This document shows, piece by piece, positions 7,688 through 15,714 of a DNA stretch of 64,000 nucleotides. Positions within the stretch are counted from its first letter, which is position 1, and each line of letters starts with the position of its first letter. Source of the DNA: G958296245 sp963664035 (GTDB lineage Bacteria; Chloroflexota; Dehalococcoidia; Lucifugimonadales; G958296245). The stretch lies in the NCBI GenBank assembly GCA_963664035.2, contig OY760867.2, positions 1 through 64,000 of the forward strand, written 5' to 3'. The notes below the pieces were generated by a model. The model did no database searches, was not told the DNA's origin, and saw only the letters and a program-made list of their open reading frames with translations. A program made the translations under genes and the position numbers.

Positions 7688-8890
7688 CTAGAGCGTCACT
7701 CCCCTGGCGCTGGCGACGGTGTGGATGTCCTTGTCTCCGCGGCCGCTCAGGCATAGCAGGATGGACTGGTCGGTGGAGAGCGTGGGCGCGAGCTTGGAGA
7801 CGTAGTGGAGGGCGTGGGCCGGCTCGAGGGCGGGGATGATGCCCTCGGTGCGGCATAGCAGGTCGAAGCCCTCCAGGGCCTCCTCGTCGGTGACGGCCTC
7901 GTAGGCGGCGCGCTCGGCGTCCTTGAGGTAGCTGTGCTCCGGGCCGACTCCCGGGTAGTCGAGGCCGGCGGAGATGCTGTGGGCCTCCTGCACCTGGCCG
8001 TTCTCGTCCTGGAGCAGGTAGGACATGCTGCCGTGCAGCACGCCGACGCCGCCGCGGGACAGGGTTGCGGCGTGTTCCAGGCTGTCGACGCCGGCGCCGG
8101 CGGCCTCGACCCCGACGAGGCGCACCTGCTCATCGTCCACGAAGGCGTGGAACGTCCCCATCGCGTTGCTGCCGCCGCCCACGCAGGCGACCGCGTAGTC
8201 GGGCAGCCTTCCGGCGGCGTCCAGCATCTGGCCGCGGGCCTCGCGGCCTATGATCGACTGGAAGTCCCGGACCATGAGCGGGTACGGGTGGGGGCCTACG
8301 ACGCTGCCGATCAGGTAGTGGGTGTCCTCGACGTTGGTGACCCAGTCTCGGATGGCCTCGTTGATGGCGTCCTTCAGCGTGCGGCTGCCGGACTCGACCG
8401 GGCGCACGTCGGCCCCCAGCAGGTTCATGCGGAAGACGTTGAGCGACTGTCGCCGGATGTCCTCGGAGCCCATGTATACGACGCACTCCTGCTTGAGCAT
8501 GGCGCAGACCGTGGCGGCGGCGACGCCGTGCTGTCCGGCGCCGGTCTCGGCGATGATGCGCTGCTTGCCCATGCGGCGCGCCAGCAGGCCCTGGCCCAGC
8601 GCGTTGTTTATCTTGTGGGCGCCGGTGTGGGCGAGGTCCTCGCGCTTCAGGTATATCTGCGCGCCGCCGAGCTCGCGGCTCAGGTTGGCGGCGTGGTAGA
8701 GGGGTGTGGGGCGCCCCACGTAGAGGGCGGAGAGGTCGTCCATCTCGGCATGGAAGGCTGGGTCGGCGCGCGCGGCGTCGTAGGCCTGCTCGAGCTCGTC
8801 GAGGGCCGGCATTAGGACTTCGGGTACGAACTTGCCGCCGAAGCGGCCGAACCTGCCCGTCGCGTCCGGCAAAGTCGCAGTGCTTGTCAT
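7688..8890 (-). CDS. trpB: Tryptophan synthase beta chain
   Basis: Condenses indole with serine to make tryptophan using pyridoxal phosphate. The 400-residue length is standard for TrpB1. The PLP lysine is K93 in HTGAHKINNALGQ, and the phosphate-binding loop GGGSNAMG is present. ETGAGQHGVA and RGDKDIHTV near the C-terminus are also typical. The alpha-subunit gene trpA, usually adjacent, is absent from both sides here, so the Trp genes are dispersed or the partner lies elsewhere. The start ATG at 8890 has GTGAGG upstream. Divergent from the PNPOx-like gene. Confidence 0.96.
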   Translation of the reverse strand: MTSTATLPDATGRFGRFGGKFVPEVLMPALDELEQAYDAARADPAFHAEMDDLSALYVGRPTPLYHAANLSRELGGAQIYLKREDLAHTGAHKINNALGQGLLARRMGKQRIIAETGAGQHGVAAATVCAMLKQECVVYMGSEDIRRQSLNVFRMNLLGADVRPVESGSRTLKDAINEAIRDWVTNVEDTHYLIGSVVGPHPYPLMVRDFQSIIGREARGQMLDAAGRLPDYAVACVGGGSNAMGTFHAFVDDEQVRLVGVEAAGAGVDSLEHAATLSRGGVGVLHGSMSYLLQDENGQVQEAHSISAGLDYPGVGPEHSYLKDAERAAYEAVTDEEALEGFDLLCRTEGIIPALEPAHALHYVSKLAPTLSTDQSILLCLSGRGDKDIHTVASARGVTL

Positions 8891-8978
8891 GAGTCCTCAC
8901 CCACGGTCTTCCATCGTGTCGTCCCTATGGGTTATTCTATCAGTGTTGGGCTTCCATAGGCGCAACGAGGAGGCACGC

Positions 8979-9476
8979 ATGGAACCTGTCGCCAGCCGCC
9001 CACGGATTCCGGAAGACTACGGCGTCCCCGCGGATAGCGGGCGGCTCCTCCCCTGGTCGTATGTTGCCGGTAGGCTGGCAGAGTCCAAGCACTACTGGTT
9101 ATCCACCGTTACCCGGGGCGGTGCGCCCCACACGCGGCCCATAGATGGGTTCTGGATCGACGACAGGCTCTACTTCGGCGGCGGCCCCAAGGTAGGCTGG
9201 CGCCGCAACCTGGAACGGAACCCCAGGGCCTGCGTGAACCTGGAGGATAGCGAGCAGGCGGTCATCCTGCACGGAAGCGTGAAGGTGATACGCTCCGACC
9301 GCGCGCTGGCCGAGCGCCTCGCCGAGATGTCCAACGAAAAGTACGAATTGAGCCAGGGCCAATCGCCCGACGACTACGAAGGCCAGGAGGTCCTGGTATT
9401 CGAGCCGTCCGTCGCATTCGCCTGGAAGGTGTTTTCCGAAGACGCCACCCGCTTCCGCTTCCGCCCGGAGAGTTAG
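8979..9476 (+). CDS. Pyridoxamine 5'-phosphate oxidase-like flavin-binding protein
   Basis: A 165-residue split-barrel protein of the PNPOx-like/F420-binding superfamily. Key blocks are AESKHYWLSTVTRGGAPHTRPIDGFWIDDRLYFGGGP (flavin-phosphate site) and RNLERNPRACVNLED. The C-terminal half holds the dimer strand VLVFEPSVAFAWKVF. These proteins bind FMN, F420 or heme, and the cofactor cannot be told from sequence. The start ATG 8979 has GAGGAGG at -12, which is why it is preferred over upstream in-frame codons. Confidence 0.85.
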   Translation: MEPVASRPRIPEDYGVPADSGRLLPWSYVAGRLAESKHYWLSTVTRGGAPHTRPIDGFWIDDRLYFGGGPKVGWRRNLERNPRACVNLEDSEQAVILHGSVKVIRSDRALAERLAEMSNEKYELSQGQSPDDYEGQEVLVFEPSVAFAWKVFSEDATRFRFRPES

Positions 9477-9514
9477 GCGGGCGTAACTGGTTCAGAGTTG
9501 GTGCGTTCCTCACC

Positions 9515-9592
9515 TAGGGCGCCCACAAGGGACGCCCCTACGACTTCGGCTTCCCTCCCGTAGGGTGCAGCCCTTGTGGCTGCCCTCCCATA
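9515..9592. repeat. Dispersed CACAAGGG/CCCTTGTG hairpin pair
   Basis: Two inverted motifs: GCGCCCACAAGGGACGCCCC, then on the other strand GTAGGGTGCAGCCCTTGTGG. The second is the same motif that is tandemly amplified at 55300-55794, and a single relative is at 61664-61690. The interval 9477-9684 has no gene. Confidence 0.6.
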
Positions 9593-9622
9593 CTCTGAAC
9601 ATATACAGGCGGGCCCTTCGGA

Positions 9623-9652
9623 TTGACGTTGGGCGCGGGGGCGGCCTAGAAT
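9623..9652 (+). promoter_or_regulatory. Putative sigma70-type promoter for fmdB-his operon
   Basis: TTGACG (9623-9628), an 18-bp spacer and TAGAAT (9647-9652), 33 nt before the FmdB-like start. The same hexamer pair and spacing recur before the NUDIX gene (55970-55999), supporting a shared promoter consensus. Confidence 0.55.
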
Positions 9653-9684
9653 GGCTTTGCACCCCAGCTATAGATGGAGACGAC

Positions 9685-9918
9685 ATGCCACTGTACGAGT
9701 ACACCTGCCAGACCTGCTACAACACCTTCGAGAAGCTGCGGCCCGTGAGCGAGATGGACGCCGACGCGCCATGCACCGACTGCGGGAGTCCCTCGCAGCG
9801 CCAACTCTCGGTGTTCGCGGCCGTATCGGTCAGCGCAAGTGGGGAGTCCAGCCCCGTGGCGGGCGGCGGCGGGTGCTGCGGCGGGGGAGGCGGAGGCGGC
9901 TGCGCCTGCGCGGGGTAA
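9685..9918 (+). CDS. FmdB-family zinc-ribbon protein
   Basis: A 77-residue protein with the FmdB signature: MPLYEYTCQTCYNTFEKLRPVSEMDADAPCTDCGS, in which two Cys pairs (CxxC...CxxC) form a zinc ribbon. The C-terminus is an unusual glycine/cysteine tail (GGGGCC, GGGGGGGCACAG) that could bind additional metal or be disordered. The family is named from the formamidase cluster, but its function is poorly known and a regulatory role is often supposed. It is followed after 31 nt by hisH and probably co-transcribed. Confidence 0.85.
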   Translation: MPLYEYTCQTCYNTFEKLRPVSEMDADAPCTDCGSPSQRQLSVFAAVSVSASGESSPVAGGGGCCGGGGGGGCACAG

Positions 9919-9949
9919 GCGGGGCGGGTTATGCTACGATAGCCGGGTT

Positions 9950-10582
9950 ATGGGGATTCCCAGGATCGCTATCGTCGATTACCAGGCGGGCAACCTGAGA
10001 AGCGTCCAGAAGGCGCTGGAGCGGTACGGGGCCGAGGCGGTCGTGACGAGCCGCGCGGACGTCATCGGGGACGCCGACGCCCTGGTCTTCCCCGGGCAGG
10101 GCGCGAACGACTCTTCGATGCGGGCGCTGCGGGCCAGGGACCTGGTAGGGCCCATCACACGGTTCATCGCCAGCGGCAGGCCCTTCCTGGGGGTGTGCCT
10201 GGGCCTCCAGCTGCTGCTGGAGGCGTCGGACGAAGGCGTGGAGCCGGGGTTGGGCGCGCTGCGGGGCCGCGTGCGGGCGCTGCCGGGCGGTCTGAAGGTG
10301 CCGCACATGGGCTGGAACCAGGTGGCGCTGGTGAAGGAGCACCCCGTCTTGGAGGGCGTGCCCACGGGGTCTTACTTCTACTTCGTACACAGCTACTACG
10401 CCGACCCCGAGGACGGGGGCTTGGTGGCGGGCACCACGTCCTACGGGTTGGAGTTCTGCTCGGTGGTGGCGTACGAGAACGTCGTGGCGACGCAGTTCCA
10501 CCCGGAGAAGAGCGGCGCCGTTGGGTTGAAGCTGTACGAGAACTTCGTGAACGAGGCGAGCCGGAGCCAGGCGGCGGCGTAG
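9950..10582 (+). CDS. hisH: Imidazole glycerol phosphate synthase, glutaminase subunit
   Basis: Hydrolyses glutamine and channels ammonia to HisF for ring formation in histidine synthesis. 210 residues, normal length. The class I amidotransferase triad is visible: Cys83 in GVCLGLQ, and His and Glu in ATQFHPEKSG. The oxyanion-strand region PHMGWNQV is also typical. ATG 9950 was chosen because it begins the family N-terminus (IPRIAIVDYQAGNLRSV); an upstream in-frame ATG would add 37 residues overlapping fmdB. The stop abuts the hisA start. Confidence 0.96.
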   Translation: MGIPRIAIVDYQAGNLRSVQKALERYGAEAVVTSRADVIGDADALVFPGQGANDSSMRALRARDLVGPITRFIASGRPFLGVCLGLQLLLEASDEGVEPGLGALRGRVRALPGGLKVPHMGWNQVALVKEHPVLEGVPTGSYFYFVHSYYADPEDGGLVAGTTSYGLEFCSVVAYENVVATQFHPEKSGAVGLKLYENFVNEASRSQAAA

Positions 10583-11308
10583 ATGGAAGTCATACCGGCG
10601 GTCGACATAAAGGGCGGCAGGTGCGTCCGGCTCTACCAGGGCGACTATGGGCGGGAGACCGTCTACTCCGACTCGCCGGTGGACGTGGCGCTGCGCTGGG
10701 TCGAGATGGGCGCGGCTCGCATCCACGTCGTGGACCTGGACGCGGCGAAGGCGGGCGCGCCGGTCAACCACGATACGGCGGGTGAGATCGCCGCCGCCGT
10801 CCCGGTCCCGGTGCAGCTAGGGGGCGGGGTGCGCAGCCTGGAGACGGCGGCGCGCGCGGCGGCCCTCGGCATCAGCCGCGTGATCATCGGCACGGCGGCC
10901 GCGAGGGACACGGGGCTGGTGCGGAGCGTGTGCGAGGCGCTGGGGCCCGAGAGGGTCGCCGTGAGCGTCGACGCGCGGGACGGCTACGTGGCCCTCAACG
11001 GGTGGACCGAGACGACGCGGCTGCGCGTGCCGGAGATGCTCGAAAGGCTGGAGGCGACCGGGGCGCGCCGCTTCATCTACACGGACATATCGAGGGACGG
11101 CACCCTGACCGAGCCGAACTGGGACGAGATCGTGAAGGTCCACCGGAGCGCGGGCCTCGAGATGATCGTCGCGGGCGGAGTCTCCGCCATCGGCCACCTG
11201 CTGAGGCTCAGGGAGATCGGGGTCGAGGCTGCGATCGTGGGCAAAGCCGTCTATACTGGAGACGTGGACCTGCGCGAGGCCGTAGAGGCCCTCGCCGCCG
11301 CCGCTTAG
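10583..11308 (+). CDS. hisA: Phosphoribosylformimino-AICAR-P isomerase
   Basis: Catalyses the Amadori rearrangement of ProFAR to PRFAR, the substrate of HisF. A 241-residue half-barrel-repeat TIM protein. The catalytic Asp8 lies in VIPAVDIKGG and the second Asp in YTDISRDG. The phosphate loops VQLGGGVRS and VAGGVSA are present. It starts directly after the hisH stop with no gap, so it is translated from the same message. Confidence 0.96.
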   Translation: MEVIPAVDIKGGRCVRLYQGDYGRETVYSDSPVDVALRWVEMGAARIHVVDLDAAKAGAPVNHDTAGEIAAAVPVPVQLGGGVRSLETAARAAALGISRVIIGTAAARDTGLVRSVCEALGPERVAVSVDARDGYVALNGWTETTRLRVPEMLERLEATGARRFIYTDISRDGTLTEPNWDEIVKVHRSAGLEMIVAGGVSAIGHLLRLREIGVEAAIVGKAVYTGDVDLREAVEALAAAA

Positions 11309-11331
11309 CACATCGAGCGCCTCCGCAAGAG

Positions 11332-11892
11332 ATGCCTACGAAGTTCGATCCAGCCAACATAGACCGGCTCCTGGGCAAGGGACGCCTGGACCCACACCGC
11401 TTGCTCTCGGTGATACCGGTGCTGCCGCACCACGTCGTCGCGGACATCGGGTGCGGGCCGGGGTATTTCACCGTGCCGCTGGCGAAGTTCCTCTTCGACG
11501 GCAAGGTGTACGCGCTAGACGTGCAGAAGGAGATGATCGAGGCCGCCAGGGAGCGGGTGGACGAGGTGCGGCTGTCGAACGTCGAGTTCCTCGAGTCGAC
11601 GGAGCAAGAGGCGCCGCTGGAGGATGGGAGCCTCGATGGGGCGCTGCTGGCGTTCGTCCTACAGGAGGCGGACAGCCCGCGGGCGCTGCTGAAGGAGGCG
11701 CTGCGCTGCCTGAGGACGACGGGCTGGCTCGCGGTGCTGGAGTGGCAGAAGAAGGAGATGGACGAGGGGCCGCCGACGGAGCAGCGCATCGAGGAGGGGA
11801 AGATGCTGGACATGGCGACGAAGCTGGGGCTGCGCTTCACGGCCCGCCGCGACATCGACGGCAAGCAGTACCTGCTGCTGCTGAGGAAGTAG
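11332..11892 (+). CDS. Class I SAM-dependent methyltransferase inside the his operon
   Basis: A 186-residue methyltransferase with motif I VVADIGCGPGYFTVPLA (SAM binding), the acidic residue after strand 2 (YALDVQKEMIEAA), and motif post-IV ALLAFVLQEADSPRALLKEALRCLRTTGWLAVLEW. This is the Methyltransf_11/ubiE-like architecture. The substrate is unknown. It sits between hisA (23-nt gap) and hisF (2-nt gap), so it must be co-transcribed with histidine genes. It is not part of the known pathway, and either a linked function or a neutral insertion is possible. Confidence 0.85.
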   Translation: MPTKFDPANIDRLLGKGRLDPHRLLSVIPVLPHHVVADIGCGPGYFTVPLAKFLFDGKVYALDVQKEMIEAARERVDEVRLSNVEFLESTEQEAPLEDGSLDGALLAFVLQEADSPRALLKEALRCLRTTGWLAVLEWQKKEMDEGPPTEQRIEEGKMLDMATKLGLRFTARRDIDGKQYLLLLRK

Positions 11893-11894
11893 GG

Positions 11895-12713
11895 ATGCTC
11901 ACCAAGCGCGTCATCCCCTGCCTGGACATCGACGCCGGCCGGGTGGTCAAGGGGGTCAGCTTCGTCAATATCCGCGACGCGGGCGACCCGGCGGAGCTGG
12001 CGGCCTTCTACGACCGCGAGGGCGCGGACGAGCTGGTCTTCCTGGACATCACGGCCAGCTCGGACGGCCGGGAGATCATGATCGACATCGTGCGGCAGGT
12101 GTCCGAGCAGGTCTTCATCCCGCTGACGGTGGGCGGCGGCATCCGGTCGGTGGAGGACGTGCGGCGGATGCTGGAGGCCGGGGCCGACAAGGTCTCGCTC
12201 AACACGGCCGCCGTTCACAACCCGGCGCTAATCGGGGAGGCGTCGGACTTCTTCGGGTCCCAGTGCATAGTCGTGGCCATCGACTACAAGGCCACGGAGC
12301 GGGCCGCCAACGGCGCGGCGCCGCTCGTTGGGGACCTGCCGTTGGGGCCCGGCGGCGGATGGGAAGTGTACACGCACGGGGGGCGCAAGCCCACAGGCGT
12401 GGACGCGGTGAGGTGGGCCGAGCGGGCCGCCGAGCTTGGAGCCGGCGAGCTGCTGGTAACGAGCATGGACACGGACGGGCAGCAGGACGGGTACGACTTG
12501 GAATACACGCGCGAGGTGTCCGAGCGGGTGACGATACCGGTCATAGCCAGCGGCGGGGTCGGCAACCTGTCCCACCTCGACGACGCGATCAAGATAGGCA
12601 AGGCGGACGCCGTGTTGGCGGCCAGCATCTTCCACTACGGCGCTTATAGGATCGCCGAGGCGAAGGAGTATCTACGCGAGAGGGGCGTGCCGGTCCGGCC
12701 CGTGCAGGGCTAG
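11895..12713 (+). CDS. hisF: Imidazole glycerol phosphate synthase, cyclase subunit
   Basis: Uses ammonia from HisH to convert PRFAR into imidazole glycerol phosphate and AICAR. 272 residues. Catalytic Asp11 lies in RVIPCLDIDAGRVVKG and the second Asp in LVTSMDTDGQQDGYD. The phosphate-binding GGGIRS and ASGGVGN are visible. A slightly longer loop (KATERAANGAAPLVGDLPLGPGGG) after strand 5 accounts for the length above the usual 250-260. AGG two codons upstream is a weak ribosome site, consistent with coupling to the methyltransferase stop 2 nt before. Confidence 0.96.
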   Translation: MLTKRVIPCLDIDAGRVVKGVSFVNIRDAGDPAELAAFYDREGADELVFLDITASSDGREIMIDIVRQVSEQVFIPLTVGGGIRSVEDVRRMLEAGADKVSLNTAAVHNPALIGEASDFFGSQCIVVAIDYKATERAANGAAPLVGDLPLGPGGGWEVYTHGGRKPTGVDAVRWAERAAELGAGELLVTSMDTDGQQDGYDLEYTREVSERVTIPVIASGGVGNLSHLDDAIKIGKADAVLAASIFHYGAYRIAEAKEYLRERGVPVRPVQG

Positions 12714-12745
12714 AGCGAGCTAGGCGGACCATCAAGGGGACGGCG

Positions 12746-13390
12746 ATGAGCGACAAGACCGACGGCGCGGCCCCCGCGGTCGCACTCGACGACAGGGGAC
12801 TGGCGCCGGCGATTGTGCAGCACGCCGAGACGGGCGAGGTGCTCATGCTCGCCTACGTGAACCCGGGCTCGCTGGCCAGGACGATGGAAGGCGGGACGGT
12901 CTGGTTCTACAGCCGCAGCCGGTCCGAGCTGTGGCACAAAGGCGAGACGTCGGGCTCGTACCTGCGCCTAAGGTCGGCGTCGGTCGACTGCGACGGCGAC
13001 GCGATTCTCCTCAAGGTGGTCCCCGACGGGCCTGCCTGCCACACCGGCAGCGAGACGTGCTTCTTCAAACCATTGGAGGGCGAGCCCGAATACTCGCACG
13101 GCGACGGAGGGCCGGGCATCCTGGAAGAGTTGTTCTCGGTGATACAGGAGCGCAAGCGCGACCTGCCTGAGGGCAGCTATACGGCGGAGCTACTCCGGGC
13201 GGGCGCCGACCGGGTCAGCCAGAAGGTGATCGAGGAGGCTGGGGAGACGGCCATCGCGGGCGTCAAGGGCGACGCCGAACACCTGGCGGAGGAGACCGCC
13301 GACCTGCTGTACCATGCGCTGGTGCTGCTGGCCGCCGCGGACGTGACGCCGGAGCGGGTCTGGGCCAGCCTGAGGAAGCGCAGAAGATAG
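12746..13390 (+). CDS. hisIE: Bifunctional phosphoribosyl-AMP cyclohydrolase / phosphoribosyl-ATP pyrophosphatase
   Basis: Performs steps 2 and 3 of histidine synthesis. The N-terminal half (to about residue 115) is HisI, with the zinc/magnesium motif SVDCDGDAILLKV and the Cys-His pair GPACHTGSETCF. The C-terminal half (about 128-214) is HisE, with EERKRDLPEGSYTAELL-like sequence and the MazG-type metal motif EEAGE...EETADLLYH. 214 residues fits the fused enzyme. Last his gene of this operon; hisG, hisD, hisB and hisC are not in the window. Confidence 0.95.
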   Translation: MSDKTDGAAPAVALDDRGLAPAIVQHAETGEVLMLAYVNPGSLARTMEGGTVWFYSRSRSELWHKGETSGSYLRLRSASVDCDGDAILLKVVPDGPACHTGSETCFFKPLEGEPEYSHGDGGPGILEELFSVIQERKRDLPEGSYTAELLRAGADRVSQKVIEEAGETAIAGVKGDAEHLAEETADLLYHALVLLAAADVTPERVWASLRKRRR

Positions 13391-13397
13391 GCGGCGG

Positions 13398-13601
13398 CTA
13401 CTCGAGCCCGAACCGCCTCTTCAGCCGCTCCACGCGGCCCTCGGTGTCGACGATGCGCTGCTCGCCCGTGTAGAAGGGATGGCAGCGGTTGCAGAGCTCC
13501 ACGCGCAGTTGGGGCTTCGTGGAGCCCGTCGTGAAGGTGCTGCCGCATGAGCAGGTGACCACGGCGTTGGCGTAGTACTGGGGGTGTATGCCCGTCTTCA
13601 C
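13398..13601 (-). CDS. rpmE: Ribosomal protein L31
   Basis: A 67-residue 50S protein of the zinc-binding (C+) type: MKTGIHPQYYANAVVTCSCGSTF with CxC, and CNRCHPFYTGEQRIVDTEGRVERLKRRF. The start is GTG at 13601, which overlaps the L27 stop as GTGA, so translation is probably coupled. Convergent with hisIE, 7 nt apart. Confidence 0.94.
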   Translation of the reverse strand: MKTGIHPQYYANAVVTCSCGSTFTTGSTKPQLRVELCNRCHPFYTGEQRIVDTEGRVERLKRRFGLE

Positions 13602-13867
13602 GCGACGGCCTCCGGGACGGGGTAGACGCTGGCGCGCTTCTTGTCGCGCCGGACGTGCTCGAACTTGACGGTCCCGTCGATCTTGGCGAAGAGGGTATGG
13701 TCCCTGCCCAGTCCGACGTTCCTGCCGGGTTCTATCCGGGTGCCGCGCTGGCGCACGATGATGGAGCCTGCGGAGACCCACTCGCTGTCGTACCGCTTGA
13801 CGCCGAGGCGCTGTCCCTGGCTGTCGCGGCCGTTCCTGGTGCTTCCGCCGCCCTTCTTATGAGCCAT
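13598..13867 (-). CDS. rpmA: Ribosomal protein L27
   Basis: An 89-residue 50S protein near the peptidyl-transferase centre. The N-terminus MAHKKGGGSTRNGRDSQGQRLGVKRY is the canonical bacterial form, lacking the Firmicutes cleavable extension. The start ATG lies inside the last codons of rplU (11-nt overlap), with AGGAGGAGG upstream, so the two are translationally linked. Confidence 0.96.
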   Translation of the reverse strand: MAHKKGGGSTRNGRDSQGQRLGVKRYDSEWVSAGSIIVRQRGTRIEPGRNVGLGRDHTLFAKIDGTVKFEHVRRDKKRASVYPVPEAVA

Positions 13868-14198
13868 CGTCGGCCTCCTCCTGCGCGGTGATGCCCGTCA
13901 CCTGCAGGTCGGTGTACGGCTGGCGGTGCCCCTTTCTGCGCCGGTACCGCGTCTTGTTCTTGTACTTGAAGACGACGGTCTTTTCGCCTCTGCCCTCGCC
14001 CACGGCCTGGGCCGTCACGACGACGCCCTCGACCCTTGGCGCGCCCAGGGCGACTTCGCCGTCCCTGGAGACCATGAGCACGTCGCCCAGCTCGACGAGG
14101 TCGCCCTCGTCGCAGCCGAGGGACTCGACGCGGATCCTGTCGCCGGGCTGGACCCGGTACTGCTTTCCGCCGGTCTCGACTATTGCGTACGTCGCCAC
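13857..14198 (-). CDS. rplU: Ribosomal protein L21
   Basis: A 113-residue 50S protein. The GTG at 14198 yields the standard start VATYAIVETGGKQYRVQPGDRI and has GGAGAG 6 nt upstream; an upstream in-frame ATG would add 47 residues with no similarity. The C-terminal RNA-binding stretch KYKNKTRYRRRKGHRQPYT is typical, followed by a short acidic tail. First gene of rplU-rpmA-rpmE. An upstream AT-rich segment at 14318-14330 (TATGATATACT on the minus strand) may be the -10 region. Confidence 0.95.
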   Translation of the reverse strand: MATYAIVETGGKQYRVQPGDRIRVESLGCDEGDLVELGDVLMVSRDGEVALGAPRVEGVVVTAQAVGEGRGEKTVVFKYKNKTRYRRRKGHRQPYTDLQVTGITAQEEADDGS

Positions 14199-14384
14199 TG
14201 GGCTCTCCAACGGTGGATGGTATGACCGGCTGCCAGACAGCCAAAGAATAGGCCCCGCGGAACCGGGGCTTCCTGGTCCGGTCGGAATGTTGCTCTTGTT
14301 ACTCGGATACCGGAAACCCAGTATATCATACCGGGTCATCGACAGGATGGAGGCGCGCGTCGACCACGCCCAAGAGGGGGAGGA

Positions 14385-14528
14385 CTACTGGGTCTTGCCT
14401 ATGCGGAACAACTTGGTGCCGCACAGGCCGCAGGTGCCCTTCGTGGCCGGCCGACCGTTCTTGAGTGTGGTCGCCTCGGGATCGCTTATCTCTCTCTTCG
14501 TCCTGCACTTGAAGCAGTAGGCCTCCAT
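14385..14528 (-). CDS. DUF5679 zinc-ribbon-like mini-protein
   Basis: A 47-residue protein, MEAYCFKCRTKREISDPEATTL..., with two CxxC pairs (CFKC and CGLC) and a basic middle, matching the DUF5679 family. A strong AGGAGGG stands 6 nt before the ATG at 14528. It is likely a zinc-binding ribosome- or nucleic-acid-associated protein, but the family has no known function. It lies upstream of rplU on the same strand, separated by about 190 nt. Confidence 0.85.
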   Translation of the reverse strand: MEAYCFKCRTKREISDPEATTLKNGRPATKGTCGLCGTKLFRIGKTQ

Positions 14529-14626
14529 TGAACGGCCCTCCTAGGAAAGTGGGCTTGATTATATCGCTATGGCTGCCGGTGTCAATACGGCAAGGCGGGA
14601 AATGAGAATACGCCTGGGCGGTTGGT

Positions 14627-15652
14627 CTATTGCAGGGGCAGCGGCGGCTGGAGCCACTTCGGCGACTCGTTGACCTCGATTGCCGTTACCCACTTGACCC
14701 ATTCGAAGCCCCGCTTGCCCGGCGCGACCAGCCTGAGCGGGTGGCCGTGGCCCCGCGAGAGGGGCCTGCCGCCGACGTGGGTGGCCAGCAGGCTTTCCCG
14801 CGCCTCGTCCATCGAGAAGCGGCGGTAGTAGCCGGTCGCGGAGGTCACGGTGACGCTGGCCGCGTTCGGGGAGGGAGATGCGGCGTCGAGCAGGTCCGCG
14901 ACGCGGACGCCGCGCCAGGACTGTTCGGAGTACCATCCGCCGGTGCAGTCGATCACGGCCGTGAGCTCCTCCGTCGGGTCGAGGTCCGGGTAGCCCAACG
15001 TCAGCGCGCGGTCCACGGCGCCGGTGACGGTGAGCTTCCAGCTGCCCGCGTCAATGTCGGGCGCGCGGTCGTTGAGCCAGGAGACGACGGGGAAGCCCTG
15101 GGAGGGCTCACGCGACGCGTCGTAGGAGCCGGTGAAGCGGCGGCGCGCCCCCTCGGATCGGGTGAAGGCCGAGGCGGCCTCGGCGGCCTGTGTGAGGACG
15201 ACGCCGGCGGCGGCTATGCCCGCGAGCCTGAGGAACCAGCGCCGCTGGGCCCAGAACGACTGCGGCATACCTTTCGCGTAGACGTAGGCGTGCCAGGCGA
15301 GGACGGGAGCGAGCGCGGCGCCGACGTAGATGTGCCAGCTCAACCCGCTGAACCAGGCGAACTGGAACGGGCCGGCGTGCGACCAGGCGAAGCCAAGGCC
15401 CAGCGTAACCGCGAGCACGGCGGCCAGCGTGAGCGAGGCGTACTGCCTAGGGCCGGAGCGCCGCCTGCGGACGGACGCTGCGATGATCGCCGTCTTCCAT
15501 ATCAGCACGACCAGGATGGCGAACCCGCCGATCCTGTGTACGGCGATGAAGACGGCCTCGTCCCGCGAGCCGGACACGAGCCCGAAGAAGCCGGTCGCCA
15601 GCTCGACGAGGACCAGGGCCAGCAGGATGGTATTCGCCCAGGGCGTCTTCAT
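14627..15652 (-). CDS. Membrane cytochrome-b-like domain fused to molybdopterin (SUOX-type) oxidoreductase
   Basis: 341 residues. The N-terminal ~165 residues carry four or five membrane spans (about 6-28, 33-59, 71-91, 101-126, perhaps 139-160) with histidines in VHRIGG, SWHIYVG and AWHAYVY that could ligate heme. The C-terminal half is a sulfite-oxidase/YedY-like molybdopterin domain with the Mo-ligating Cys in AVIDCTGGWYSEQSWRGV and the sequence GRPLSRGHGHPLRLVAPGKRGFEWVKW. Single-chain fusion suggests quinone-linked reduction of an unknown substrate at the membrane surface. No separate MsrQ-like gene lies next to it. Confidence 0.85.
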   Translation of the reverse strand: MKTPWANTILLALVLVELATGFFGLVSGSRDEAVFIAVHRIGGFAILVVLIWKTAIIAASVRRRRSGPRQYASLTLAAVLAVTLGLGFAWSHAGPFQFAWFSGLSWHIYVGAALAPVLAWHAYVYAKGMPQSFWAQRRWFLRLAGIAAAGVVLTQAAEAASAFTRSEGARRRFTGSYDASREPSQGFPVVSWLNDRAPDIDAGSWKLTVTGAVDRALTLGYPDLDPTEELTAVIDCTGGWYSEQSWRGVRVADLLDAASPSPNAASVTVTSATGYYRRFSMDEARESLLATHVGGRPLSRGHGHPLRLVAPGKRGFEWVKWVTAIEVNESPKWLQPPLPLQ

Positions 15653-15714
15653 CTCACACAGTACAACGCGGCGCGGCGCGGCGTGGTTGTGCGGCCTGCG
15701 CGCCGCCGGCGGGT

